Below, one piece after another: positions 7,187-13,826 of a stretch of DNA of 13,826 nt. The DNA is from JAAZIN01 sp964441025 (GTDB taxonomy: Bacteria > Bacillota > Dethiobacteria > DTU022), in NCBI GenBank assembly GCA_964441025.1, contig CAYTXG010000031.1, positions 1 to 13,826 of the forward strand. Reading direction: 5' to 3'. The notes under the pieces are model-generated. The model was given only the letters and a program-made list of their open reading frames with translations. It had not been told where the DNA came from and did no database searches. A program made the position numbers and the translations under genes. Each line of letters starts with the position of its first letter. The stretch's first letter is position 1.

Positions 7187-8008
7187 CTAAAGCATGCTTT
7201 CGATCCTGCTTTCCAGGTCGGTCCCCTCCCTGCGGTATCGCAGGTCGTGATAGAGAAGGGTGAGCGAGATAATGGGAACGGGGGCAACTGCAAGGCCCAG
7301 GAAGCCTGAAAGCAGCGACAAAGCCATAAACCAGATGCTGCTGTCAACCTGTAAGTACATAAGCAGCATTACCCCCAGGCTGATGGGTGTTGTAACCACA
7401 CCGGTCACAAAATAGCTCAGTAGACTCATCACCAGGAAAACCAGGATGACCCGCCCCAGATCTTTAAGCACCATGGACCAGCTTCGCGAAAGGGCCCGCC
7501 AGACGCCGGTACCCTCCACCACCATCACCTGCGTGACCAGGGAGAAAGCAAGAGCCAAAAAAAGGGCGGGCAAAAATAAAGCCAGCATCCCCATAAACAT
7601 GAACACTGCAATCACAGCGCCCAGCGCCAGCAGCCTCAGCCAGTTCCACCCCCTGAAAATTGAACGGAATACATGGATCAGCGCCGTCTCCTCCCCCCGC
7701 ATTGTCCCGGTGACGACTTTGACCACGCCGGCGGCGGCAAGCGGCCTCAAGGCCTGCTGGACAAGAGTGTAAATTCCCAGGAGGGCATAGGTCTGCAGCA
7801 GCGTGTCAAAACCGAAACCCGAACTCACCTGACCCATGGTGCCTGCAAAGGACCAGCCCAGAGTTGTGTTGCAGTAATAGCTGTACAGCAGCGCTACGGG
7901 CAGGTAGAGCCAGCCCATGGCGATATAAAGATGCAGGAACTTGCGCCTGAGAATGCGGAAAGTATAATTGAAAATATCGCCGAACTCCAGGGGCTTCTGA
8001 TTGTTCAG
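7187..8008 (-). CDS. GPDP-membrane-domain-like multi-pass protein, CTG start
   Basis: 273 residues if read from a CTG at 8008. The first 30 (N-terminus MNNQKPLEFGDIFNYTFRIL) match the usual opening of this family, P-L-x-F-G-x-I-x-x-x-x-F-R-x-x-R-R-x-F, and are lost if the first ATG (7918) is used. About six membrane segments follow, and the end LLYHDLRYRREGTDLE is the family's typical C-terminal signature. These proteins resemble the membrane domain attached to some glycerophosphoryl diester phosphodiesterases but carry no catalytic domain, so enzymatic activity is not expected. The CTG overlaps the TGA of the beta-propeller gene as CTGA, and AAGGAG lies ten bases upstream. No ATG, GTG or TTG exists in frame between the upstream in-frame stop and 7918. 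Confidence 0.8.
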   Translation of the reverse strand: MNNQKPLEFGDIFNYTFRILRRKFLHLYIAMGWLYLPVALLYSYYCNTTLGWSFAGTMGQVSSGFGFDTLLQTYALLGIYTLVQQALRPLAAAGVVKVVTGTMRGEETALIHVFRSIFRGWNWLRLLALGAVIAVFMFMGMLALFLPALFLALAFSLVTQVMVVEGTGVWRALSRSWSMVLKDLGRVILVFLVMSLLSYFVTGVVTTPISLGVMLLMYLQVDSSIWFMALSLLSGFLGLAVAPVPIISLTLLYHDLRYRREGTDLESRIESML

Positions 8009-9447
8009 GGGGCATCAACTCCTTGCCGGTTTTCGGGTGCTACCTTGAGCAGAAGGATTTTCCCCTCCCTCATCCCCGAAATGATCAGGCCTCCCTCCTC
8101 CGTTTGCCTGACATGATCTGCATAGCAGTCCGCCCCGGATGTATCGTCCTGTGTGGATACAAATGTCTTCTTCCAGATCAGGTCGCCTGAGGAGCCGATC
8201 TTGCTCAGGTGCGCATTTGTACTGGGAAGCGGGTAAAAGGTAAACGAAGATGTTGAAATAATCCAGCCGCCATCACTCAGAGACGCGATAGAGCCAATAT
8301 CGCCTGCGCCGCGGTGCTCCCGCTCCCACTGCAAGCTGCCCGAACCATCGATCTTGTGCAGCTGCAGGGAGGGGTTGAACAGGGTCAACAGGCTTAACTT
8401 TTCATTCGTGCCCACCATGAAGCCGTCACCCGGGGCGGGATCGGCGACAAAACAGCCCTGGGAAAGCCCTTCAAGGGAACAAGCGCTCCTTGCAAGCGTA
8501 TTTCCCGTTTCATCGGTTTTGAATATTGAAAACGCCATGGATCCCCCTACCGGGTGTGCGGAGATGCACATGTAACCGCCCTCTGCGGCCGGCGTCAGGG
8601 AAAAACCTATAGAGGTCATGGTATCCGGTAAGTCCTCCGCCCGGCCCGGCGCAGGAACAAGCGACCGCTCCCATTCCACCTCGCCGGCAGGATCGACCTT
8701 GACCAGGTAGTAAGCGATCTTCCCATCCGCCTCCTCTATCGAACCGAAGATGGTGTAACCGCCGTCGCCGGTCTTGCGCCCCGCTCCCGCCCGGCAGGGC
8801 CGGTCATGGCCCATTGCCCTTTCCCACTCCGGGTTTCCCCGGTCATCTGTTTTGATAAGCAGGGTTGACAGAAGACATTTTTCAACAGCCGGTTCCCTCT
8901 CCCCGTTTTCCGCAATATTTTCAAAAAGATCGGCTGCCGGCTCTTCCACCTTGTTGACCAGTATGAAATAGCCGCCCTGCGTGCATTCCTCCACTGCCGC
9001 AAGATCGCTGAAACCCTCTCCGTCAAGGACGGCCTCCCAGACCAGGTTCCCATCGCCCCCCGTTTTCAGGAGATGGACCTTAATCCCCTCCCCGCCGGCC
9101 TCCTCTTCCCAAACCGTCGCTGCAACAATGAATCCTCCATCGGCAGTCTGCTCCACCAGCTCCCCCCGGCCCATGTCGCCGCGTGTAAATGTCCGCTCCC
9201 ACTCCAGGGGCGGACCCTCCCCCTCCGCCGCCACCTGCGGGGCAAAGCTTTTGCGAAAGGCGCGGTAAAGCAAGAAACCCCCTGTTAATACAGCAGTCCC
9301 AAGGAGAAAGACCGCCGCCAGGACAGCAATTAACCATTTGTCACTCTTGCGCAGCGCCATGCTGAACATTTCTCGATAGACGGATACATTTCCTTTTTTC
9401 AGGCGCCCTGTTTTTTGCCTTACCGGGGTGCCGCGAGCCCGCTCCAT
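8005..9447 (-). CDS. membrane-anchored seven-bladed beta-propeller protein
   Basis: 480 residues: a basic N-terminus, one membrane helix at about 37-62, then an extracytoplasmic repeat domain. I count seven repeats of the pattern (D/G)GG-aromatic, a variable strand, L-x-K-x-D/G-x-x-G-x-x-x-W-E. The repeat starts fall near residues 104, 158, 229, 290, 341, 393 and 452. The closing Trp residues fall near 83, 137, 208, 259, 374 and 425; one blade lacks the Trp. The LEWERTF before the first repeat would complete the last blade, a typical ring closure. Such repeats usually bind proteins or surface polymers; no enzyme motif is seen. The ATG at 9447 has GGAAG eight bases upstream; an ATG at 9360, just before the membrane helix, is the main alternative. 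The stop overlaps the CTG start of the next gene. Confidence 0.8.
   Translation of the reverse strand: MERARGTPVRQKTGRLKKGNVSVYREMFSMALRKSDKWLIAVLAAVFLLGTAVLTGGFLLYRAFRKSFAPQVAAEGEGPPLEWERTFTRGDMGRGELVEQTADGGFIVAATVWEEEAGGEGIKVHLLKTGGDGNLVWEAVLDGEGFSDLAAVEECTQGGYFILVNKVEEPAADLFENIAENGEREPAVEKCLLSTLLIKTDDRGNPEWERAMGHDRPCRAGAGRKTGDGGYTIFGSIEEADGKIAYYLVKVDPAGEVEWERSLVPAPGRAEDLPDTMTSIGFSLTPAAEGGYMCISAHPVGGSMAFSIFKTDETGNTLARSACSLEGLSQGCFVADPAPGDGFMVGTNEKLSLLTLFNPSLQLHKIDGSGSLQWEREHRGAGDIGSIASLSDGGWIISTSSFTFYPLPSTNAHLSKIGSSGDLIWKKTFVSTQDDTSGADCYADHVRQTEEGGLIISGMREGKILLLKVAPENRQGVDAP
8019..8024 (-). promoter_or_regulatory. ribosome binding site supporting the CTG start at 8008
   Basis: On the minus strand this reads AAGGAG, ten bases before the CTG at 8008. 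It lies inside the last codons of the beta-propeller gene. A TTG and an ATG a few bases downstream of it are in another frame and would give a different, non-homologous protein. Confidence 0.5.
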
Positions 9448-9602
9448 ACCCCGTTCTTCCAGTTGCAGCAGGGTATCTTACCCCGCTCTATCAGCCGGTC
9501 TACCGCCTGTCCTGAAGGGGGCGGCGGGCATGCATCATGCCGGGCCGTCGGATTTTGCAGAAAGGAACGGTGAGCCGCGAGCTGAACAGAACCGCTTTCG
9601 GC
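9448..9602. other. intergenic region upstream of the minus-strand operon
   Basis: 155 bases between the small membrane protein and the beta-propeller gene. It should hold the promoter of the operon unless the two genes are co-transcribed. On the minus strand the best candidate is TAGACC, 16 bases, then TAAGAT, shortly before the 9447 ATG, with four of six matches at each box, so it is weak. I see no convincing terminator hairpin with a T-run. Confidence 0.3.
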
Positions 9603-10082
9603 TCAATCAACTGTCAGCGCAGTGGCAAATCTGCTGTAGAAAACTGTGAGACCAAAAGTGTTGTACACGGCCACGGCATAGAAAAAGTTATCCAGCCAGA
9701 TCCATTTCTGGAATATAATCATGCCGTTCAATTCCATCAAAAAGTGGAAAAAGGAGGGCGTTGCCGCACTGAGCAGGATCAGGAGAAGGACTTGCGACAG
9801 CGTCCGGTACTGGGCCAACAGGTGGAAATAGATGATGGAATAGGGGATCCAGGCCAGGGTCATGAAGAGGGGAACACCTGCCGGGCTGAGCAGATCTGCC
9901 TGCTGAAAGCGCCAGGCCTGCACAATGTTTTGCAGGACATAGTATGTAACCGAGCCCAGCAGCAGCCCGAACAGGGAACCAGCAGGGAGCAGCCTCCGGA
10001 TCCGCTCCCAGGGGACGAGGAGAAACATGATTGCCGTCATTACAATGAGAGCGATGGGGCCGGCCAGATTGGCAAAATACAT
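9603..10082 (-). CDS. small multi-pass membrane protein, CBO0543-like
   Basis: 159 residues from the ATG at 10082, with about five hydrophobic helices and short loops. The order of segments (an early PWERIRRLLPAGSLFGLLLG, a central WIPYSIIYFHLLA, and a late FFHFLMELNGMI then WLDNFFYAVAVYNTFGLTVF) resembles the CBO0543-type membrane proteins of Clostridia and Bacillus, whose function is unknown. This is a tentative recognition by pattern only. GGTGA lies seven bases before this ATG, and a TATAAT box on the same strand about 40 bases upstream fits it. The longer in-frame start at 10145 would place the ATG upstream of that box. Confidence 0.65.
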   Translation of the reverse strand: MYFANLAGPIALIVMTAIMFLLVPWERIRRLLPAGSLFGLLLGSVTYYVLQNIVQAWRFQQADLLSPAGVPLFMTLAWIPYSIIYFHLLAQYRTLSQVLLLILLSAATPSFFHFLMELNGMIIFQKWIWLDNFFYAVAVYNTFGLTVFYSRFATALTVD

Positions 10083-10122
10083 CAAAACATCACCATTTTT
10101 ACTGTTCCCCACCTGGAAAACG

Positions 10123-10128
10123 ATTATA
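10123..10128 (-). promoter_or_regulatory. -10 box of the small membrane protein gene
   Basis: The minus strand reads a perfect TATAAT here. It would give a transcript starting near 10115 with about 33 bases of leader before the ATG at 10082. No good -35 hexamer lies at 16-18 bases (CCCGGT at 17), so the promoter is plausible but incomplete. Confidence 0.35.
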
Positions 10129-10158
10129 CTGCGGGGGCTGTGCAAACCGGGGCAGGTA

Positions 10159-10167
10159 TGCTAAAAT
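10159..10167 (+). promoter_or_regulatory. possible extended -10 promoter for the iron-sulfur protein gene
   Basis: TGCTAAAAT is a TG-N extended -10 element. The -35 region at 17 bases is weak (TGTGCA). Transcription from it would leave a leader of about 120 bases containing the alternative hairpins described for 10202-10251. Confidence 0.3.
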
Positions 10168-10201
10168 TGGTTATCGCATTAAAAAAGACACTCTGTAAAG
10201 C

Positions 10202-10251
10202 GCAGGGGTAAAAGCAGCCGCTATGAGAAAGCCCCCTGCCGGCACGGCAGG
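10202..10251 (+). other. mutually exclusive inverted repeats in the leader before the iron-sulfur gene
   Basis: GCAGGGG (10202-10208) can pair with CCCCTGC (10233-10239). CCTGCC (10235-10240) can instead pair with GGCAGG (10246-10251) across a five-base loop. The two stems share bases 10235-10239, so only one can form. No T-run follows, so neither is a standard terminator. A regulatory role is only a guess. Confidence 0.35.
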
Positions 10252-10295
10252 ACCGGCGATCATAAAATGAAGACAGATCGAGGAAGAGAACCACT

Positions 10296-11111
10296 ATGAA
10301 CAGAGAGCTTTCCAAACTAATCACAGCATATGTAAAAAGCTATAAAAATCTTAAGCAGACGCTAACCGGTTGGAGGAATCCCCTGATTGGATTTGCCGAT
10401 GCCGCAGATCCGTTATTTTTTAAATTAAAGGACATTGTTAGCCCTGATCATCTTCTGCCTGCAGATATTGTCCCCAATGCAAAGTCAGTGATCACTTTTT
10501 TTGTGCCCTTTACCGGGGAGACTGTGGAAAGTAATATTGCCGGAGAAGAGACTTCAAAGGAATGGGACTACGCATACATTGAAACAAATATTTTAATTAA
10601 CGATTTATGTCAGTATTTATACGAGATATTGACTGCCAGGGGTTTCAATGCATCGCTGCTCCCTGCAACATATAATTACAATGAGAAAAAATTGATCAGC
10701 GACTGGTCACACCGCAGTGTGGCCTATATTTCGGGAATAGGCAAGTTTGGACTTCATAATATGCTGATTACAGAAAGCGGGTGCTGCGGCCGGCTGGGAA
10801 GCGTGATCACCGATGCGGCGCTCACCCCTACCCCGAGAACAGATGAGGAATATTGCCTTCACAAGTTCAACGGCACATGTAAAAAATGTATAGATAGATG
10901 TGTTAACGATGCCTTCCAGCTGGAAGGCGGCGAGATATTATGTAGTCGCTGGAAATGCAATGAACAGATCTTTTCCAGAAAGAGCAATCGTAAATACCCC
11001 ATTGGTTTGGGAGATACATGCGGAAAATGCATGTGTGGTGTGCCATGTTCACTGATTAACCCAAGACAATCTGAAAATAATGACGGCCGTCCCGGTTTTG
11101 ATACTGCTTAA
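10296..11111 (+). CDS. QueG-like double [4Fe-4S] cluster protein
   Basis: 271 residues. The first part (SVITFFVPF, then SDWSHRSVAYISGIGKFGLHNMLIT) resembles the epoxyqueuosine reductase/reductive dehalogenase-like family. The C-terminal part carries C195-x2-C198-x3-C202 (TCKKCIDRCVNDAF), then C216, C221 and C242-x2-C245-x-C247-x3-C251, enough for two [4Fe-4S] clusters. True QueG is around 350-390 residues with a HEAT-like C-terminal region; this protein stops after the clusters, so a queuosine role is not secure and it is better called a QueG-related iron-sulfur protein of unknown substrate. GAGGAAGAG sits seven bases before the ATG. The gene is visibly AT-richer than its neighbours, with many TTT, AAA and ATT codons, which suggests recent acquisition. 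It stands alone, convergent with livF. Confidence 0.82.
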   Translation: MNRELSKLITAYVKSYKNLKQTLTGWRNPLIGFADAADPLFFKLKDIVSPDHLLPADIVPNAKSVITFFVPFTGETVESNIAGEETSKEWDYAYIETNILINDLCQYLYEILTARGFNASLLPATYNYNEKKLISDWSHRSVAYISGIGKFGLHNMLITESGCCGRLGSVITDAALTPTPRTDEEYCLHKFNGTCKKCIDRCVNDAFQLEGGEILCSRWKCNEQIFSRKSNRKYPIGLGDTCGKCMCGVPCSLINPRQSENNDGRPGFDTA

Positions 11112-11137
11112 TCTCGACTGAGACCGCCCGAGCCTGA

Positions 11138-11890
11138 TTATTGCTCCCTCCCCCTGACCAATCTCCCGCCCCCCAAATAGGCCGCCCGTACGTGCTCGCT
11201 TTCCTTCAACGCCGCCGATGTGTCGTGCAAAGCAATCTTCCCGGTCTCCAGGATATAACCATAATCGGCGATACCCAGGGCTTTGCGGGCGTTTTGTTCC
11301 ACCAGCAGGATGGAAACCTTATCCTTATCATGAATCTGCTTGATCGTTTGAAAAATTTCCTGCACCAATATGGGCGCCAGCCCCAGCGATGGTTCGTCTA
11401 AGAGCAGGATTTTCGGTTTGGACACCAGCCCCCTGCCGATGGCCAGCATTTGCTGTTCGCCGCCCGAGAGCGTGCCTGCAAGCTGCTTTTTTCTCTCTTT
11501 CAGCCGTGGGAAAAGCGAATAGACCCAATCCTTATTTCTTTGAAGCTCAAGTTTTGAAATGCTTTTGCGAACACCCCATGCTCCCAGATCGATATTTTCC
11601 TCCACCGTCAGCGTGGAGAAAACCATGCGCCCTTCGGGGATATGAACAACGCCCATGCCGGCCAGTGAGAAAGCAAGGTATTTGCCCAGGTCTTCTCCCA
11701 TAAGTTTTATAGCACCGTCCTTGATGGGGGCCAGCCCTGAGATGGCTTTGAGGAGGGTTGTCTTACCAGCGCCGTTGGCGCCCAGTACCGCCACCACGTC
11801 ACCCTCCCGAATTTCCAGGGTAACATTCTGCAGAGCTTCGACAGCACCGTAGGCCACGGTGAGTTTTTCAACAGAGAGCAGCGTAGTCAC
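11138..11890 (-). CDS. livF: branched-chain amino-acid ABC transporter ATP-binding protein LivF
   Basis: 250 residues, full length. Walker A is GANGAGKTT (37-45), the ABC signature LSGGEQQ (about 141-147), and Walker B ILLLDEPSLGLAP (161-173). The switch position reads LLVEQNA, with Gln replacing the usual His, which is normal for LivF. It forms a cytoplasmic ATPase pair with LivG to drive uptake of leucine, isoleucine, valine or related compounds. The GTG start lies two bases after the livM-livG stop, with GGAGGAG overlapping the end of that gene, so co-translation is likely. Some close relatives carry urea or amides, so the substrate is assigned only at family level. Confidence 0.93.
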   Translation of the reverse strand: MTTLLSVEKLTVAYGAVEALQNVTLEIREGDVVAVLGANGAGKTTLLKAISGLAPIKDGAIKLMGEDLGKYLAFSLAGMGVVHIPEGRMVFSTLTVEENIDLGAWGVRKSISKLELQRNKDWVYSLFPRLKERKKQLAGTLSGGEQQMLAIGRGLVSKPKILLLDEPSLGLAPILVQEIFQTIKQIHDKDKVSILLVEQNARKALGIADYGYILETGKIALHDTSAALKESEHVRAAYLGGGRLVRGREQ

Positions 11891-11892
11891 GG

Positions 11893-13788
11893 TTACTCCT
11901 CCTTTCCCAGGTATGCTTCGATGACTTTGGGGTTGTTGTAGATATTTTCCGGCAGGTCTTCTGCGATCTTGCAGCCCATATCCATTACCGTAACAGTGTC
12001 CGAGATGCCCATGACAACGTTCATATCGTGCTCAATGAGCAACATCGTATATCCTTCATCCTTGATGCTGGTCAAGAAATTCATGAGCTCCTCGGTCTCT
12101 TTATCGTTCAATCCCGAAGATGGCTCGTCGAGGATGAGAAGCTCAGGCTCAGAGGCAAGCGCCCGGGCGACTTCCAACAGTTTCTGCTTCCCGTAAGGCA
12201 GGTTCTTCGCTAACTCGTTGCGAAACTCCCACAACCCGATCTGGTGTAACCGGTAAGCGGCGCTTTTCAGGATGGAAAGCTCCTCTTCGCGCTGCCCCGG
12301 TAACCGGAATATCGAAGACCAGATCCCGCTGCGTGCATGGCAGTGCGGGCTTGACATAATGTTCTCGATGCAGGTTAGCTGCGGGAAAAGGCGGATGTTT
12401 TGGAACGTCCGTGCAAGGCCACACGGGATGATGGTATGAGGTTTCTGCCCGGTGATATCCTCACCTCTCAATACCACTCTCCCGTTTACCGGCCTGTAAA
12501 TTCCGGTGATCGCGTTGAACAGAGTGGTCTTGCCGGCGCCGTTGGGCCCGATGAGAGAGGTGATCTTCCCTTTCCTCACCACCAGATTGAAATCGCTCAC
12601 CGCCCTCAGCCCGCCGAACACTACCGACACACCCTCCGTTTCCAGCAGAACGCCGTTTTTTTCGTTTTCTGTAGACAGGCTCTCCTGCGAAGCTGCTTCT
12701 TTTCGAAGCACTGGAGGACCGCTCTGCAGGACTTCCTTCAGAAACTCATTTTCATCTTCAGGCAGCCCGGCAATACCCAGCCCCCGGATGCCTCCCCGCT
12801 CCCTTCTGCGGGGCAAAATTCCGCCCGGCCGAAAGACCATCATCGCTACGAGAGCGGCGCCAAAGAATAGCAGCCGATAGCTGGCGAACTGGCGAAATAT
12901 TTCCGGGAAGATGACAATAATCGCTGCACCGAGCAGGTTCCCGGGAATAGAGCCCAGCCCGCCCAGCAGGACGATCATAAAAATCATGCATGACTCCATA
13001 AAGGTGAAGTTATCCGGCGAGACAAACATCATCTTCGAAACGTAGATGTTCCCCGCCGCGCCGGCCAGCGCCGTCCCGATCAGGAAAGCGACCAGTTTAT
13101 AATGGCGCACGTCGACGCCGTTTGCTTCGGCGGCAATTTCGTCTTCACGGATATAATTCCACGCCCGGCCCACTCTCGATCGCTGCAAGTTGAGCAAAGC
13201 AATTATCACCAGGCCGACGATGATCCAGATATAGAAATAAAAGTGCGTTGAAGTGTGAATGGCAAACAAACCAAAGTTCGGCTGACCTATGCCCGTGATC
13301 CCGTTAGGTCCGTTTGTCAGCCCAAAGGGGTTGTTCAAAGCGGTAATCCGCACGATCTCACCGATACCGATGGTCACAATACAAAGATAATCTCCCCTGA
13401 GGTGGATGATCTGAGAGGTGACCAGGTAAGCGAAGCCGCCTGCGATGAGGGCGCTGATCGGCAACAAGATCAAAATGGGGATGTTAAATAGTGTGTAAAG
13501 GATGCCCGTGGTATAGGCCCCGATGGCGTAGAAAGCGGCGTGACCGAGGTTAAACAGCCCTACTTCGCCGAGGATGATGTTCATGCTCAAACCGAGCAGG
13601 GCATAAATTCCCACTAAAAAACCCACATCTATCCAGTAATTGTTGACAAAGGGCAAAAAGGGGTAGATAGCCAGGATGGCGATTAAAAACAGGATATAGG
13701 GCTGGCGCTTTCTATTTTTCGCCGGCGGCACGATATTCTCCAGCGGTTTCCAGATCTGTTGGGCCAGGGTCCGAATTATATCGCTCAT
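11893..13788 (-). CDS. fused LivM permease - LivG ATPase, branched-chain amino-acid ABC transporter
   Basis: 631 residues. Residues about 30-325 are the LivM-type permease with some eight to ten membrane segments and the conserved GEVGLFNLGHAAFYAIGAY and GNIYVSKMMFVSPDNF stretches. A hydrophilic linker (about 327-380) leads to a LivG-type ATPase: Walker A GPNGAGKTT (414-422), RTFQNIRLFPQLT (Q-loop region), signature-like NLPYGKQKLLEVARAL (529-544), Walker B LLILDEPSSGL (550-560) and switch H587 in LLIEHD. The signature has Pro-Tyr-Gly in place of the usual Ser-Tyr/Gly-Gly, a variation within the LivG range. LivM-LivG fusions are known in Bacillota. GGAGAAGG (13803-13796) is seven bases before the ATG, immediately after the livH stop. 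Confidence 0.93.
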   Translation of the reverse strand: MSDIIRTLAQQIWKPLENIVPPAKNRKRQPYILFLIAILAIYPFLPFVNNYWIDVGFLVGIYALLGLSMNIILGEVGLFNLGHAAFYAIGAYTTGILYTLFNIPILILLPISALIAGGFAYLVTSQIIHLRGDYLCIVTIGIGEIVRITALNNPFGLTNGPNGITGIGQPNFGLFAIHTSTHFYFYIWIIVGLVIIALLNLQRSRVGRAWNYIREDEIAAEANGVDVRHYKLVAFLIGTALAGAAGNIYVSKMMFVSPDNFTFMESCMIFMIVLLGGLGSIPGNLLGAAIIVIFPEIFRQFASYRLLFFGAALVAMMVFRPGGILPRRRERGGIRGLGIAGLPEDENEFLKEVLQSGPPVLRKEAASQESLSTENEKNGVLLETEGVSVVFGGLRAVSDFNLVVRKGKITSLIGPNGAGKTTLFNAITGIYRPVNGRVVLRGEDITGQKPHTIIPCGLARTFQNIRLFPQLTCIENIMSSPHCHARSGIWSSIFRLPGQREEELSILKSAAYRLHQIGLWEFRNELAKNLPYGKQKLLEVARALASEPELLILDEPSSGLNDKETEELMNFLTSIKDEGYTMLLIEHDMNVVMGISDTVTVMDMGCKIAEDLPENIYNNPKVIEAYLGKEE

Positions 13789-13790
13789 AT

Positions 13791-13826
13791 TTATACCTTC
13801 TCCGCCACCTTCTCACCAATGAGACC
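13791..13826 (-). CDS. livH: partial LivH permease, C-terminal end only
   Basis: The last 11 codons of a minus-strand gene enter from the right edge: GLIGEKVAEKV followed by TAA (13793-13791). This matches the usual LivH ending (P-x-G-L-F/I-G-x-K-x-x-x-K-V), and livH normally lies directly before livM. The stop is two bases from the livM-livG start, so the genes share an operon. The segment is too short for motif evidence beyond this. Confidence 0.7.
   Translation of the reverse strand, partial: GLIGEKVAEKV

Noticed and set aside
7806..8018. Alternative frame starting ATG at 8018 after the AAGGAG site
   Set aside because: It gives a 70-residue protein without homology that overlaps the conserved N-terminus of the GPDP-type protein in another frame.
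9537..10211. Plus-strand 224-residue frame
   Set aside because: It is antisense to the small membrane protein, is rich in Gln, Glu and His as expected for the complement of hydrophobic codons, and matches no family.
10235..10251. Hairpin considered as an intrinsic terminator
   Set aside because: No T-run follows on the plus strand and only a weak one on the minus strand, where no gene ends.
11138..11890. Gln in place of the switch His in LivF as a sign of a dead ATPase
   Set aside because: The VEQN form is the norm in LivF proteins.

Overview
The window looks like chromosomal DNA of an anaerobic, GC-rich Bacillota (class Clostridia, Peptococcaceae/Moorella-like). This is inferred from an oxygen-sensitive glycyl-radical activase, a SpoIIM-family protein, a fused LivM-LivG transporter subunit of a kind common in Clostridia, and strong AGGAGG-type ribosome binding sites. 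No rRNA, tRNA, CRISPR array, insertion sequence or phage gene was found.

Layout. (1) 1-1213: a possible partial minus-strand gene leaving the left edge, then a plus-strand glycyl-radical-enzyme activase whose promoter lies so close to the ATG that the mRNA should be leaderless. (2) 1210-9447: a membrane-protein cluster. RDD (minus) and SpoIIM (plus) diverge from about 40 bp. A tightly coupled minus-strand operon then reads, in transcription order, membrane-anchored seven-bladed beta-propeller -> GPDP-type multi-pass membrane protein -> DUF4129 -> DUF4350 -> MoxR AAA ATPase -> DUF58. (3) 9603-10145: a small multi-pass membrane protein, minus strand. (4) 10296-11111: an AT-richer plus-strand gene for a QueG-like double [4Fe-4S] protein. 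(5) 11138-13826: the end of a branched-chain amino-acid ABC transporter operon on the minus strand (livH tail, livM-livG fusion, livF).

How the genes fit together. MoxR + DUF58 is a chaperone-like AAA ATPase paired with a vWA-like membrane partner. With DUF4129, DUF4350, RDD, SpoIIM and GPDP-membrane proteins it forms a gene neighbourhood that recurs in Bacillota and Actinobacteria and has no agreed function. Here it also includes an extracytoplasmic beta-propeller. Four junctions of the minus operon are four-base stop/start overlaps using CTGA, GTGA, ATGA and ATGA. The CTGA case shows that the GPDP-type gene most likely starts at a CTG codon at 8008, 30 residues upstream of its first ATG; this restores the family's conserved N-terminus. 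The Liv genes form a high-affinity branched-chain amino-acid (or related amide/urea) importer; its periplasmic-type binding protein and most of LivH lie outside the window.
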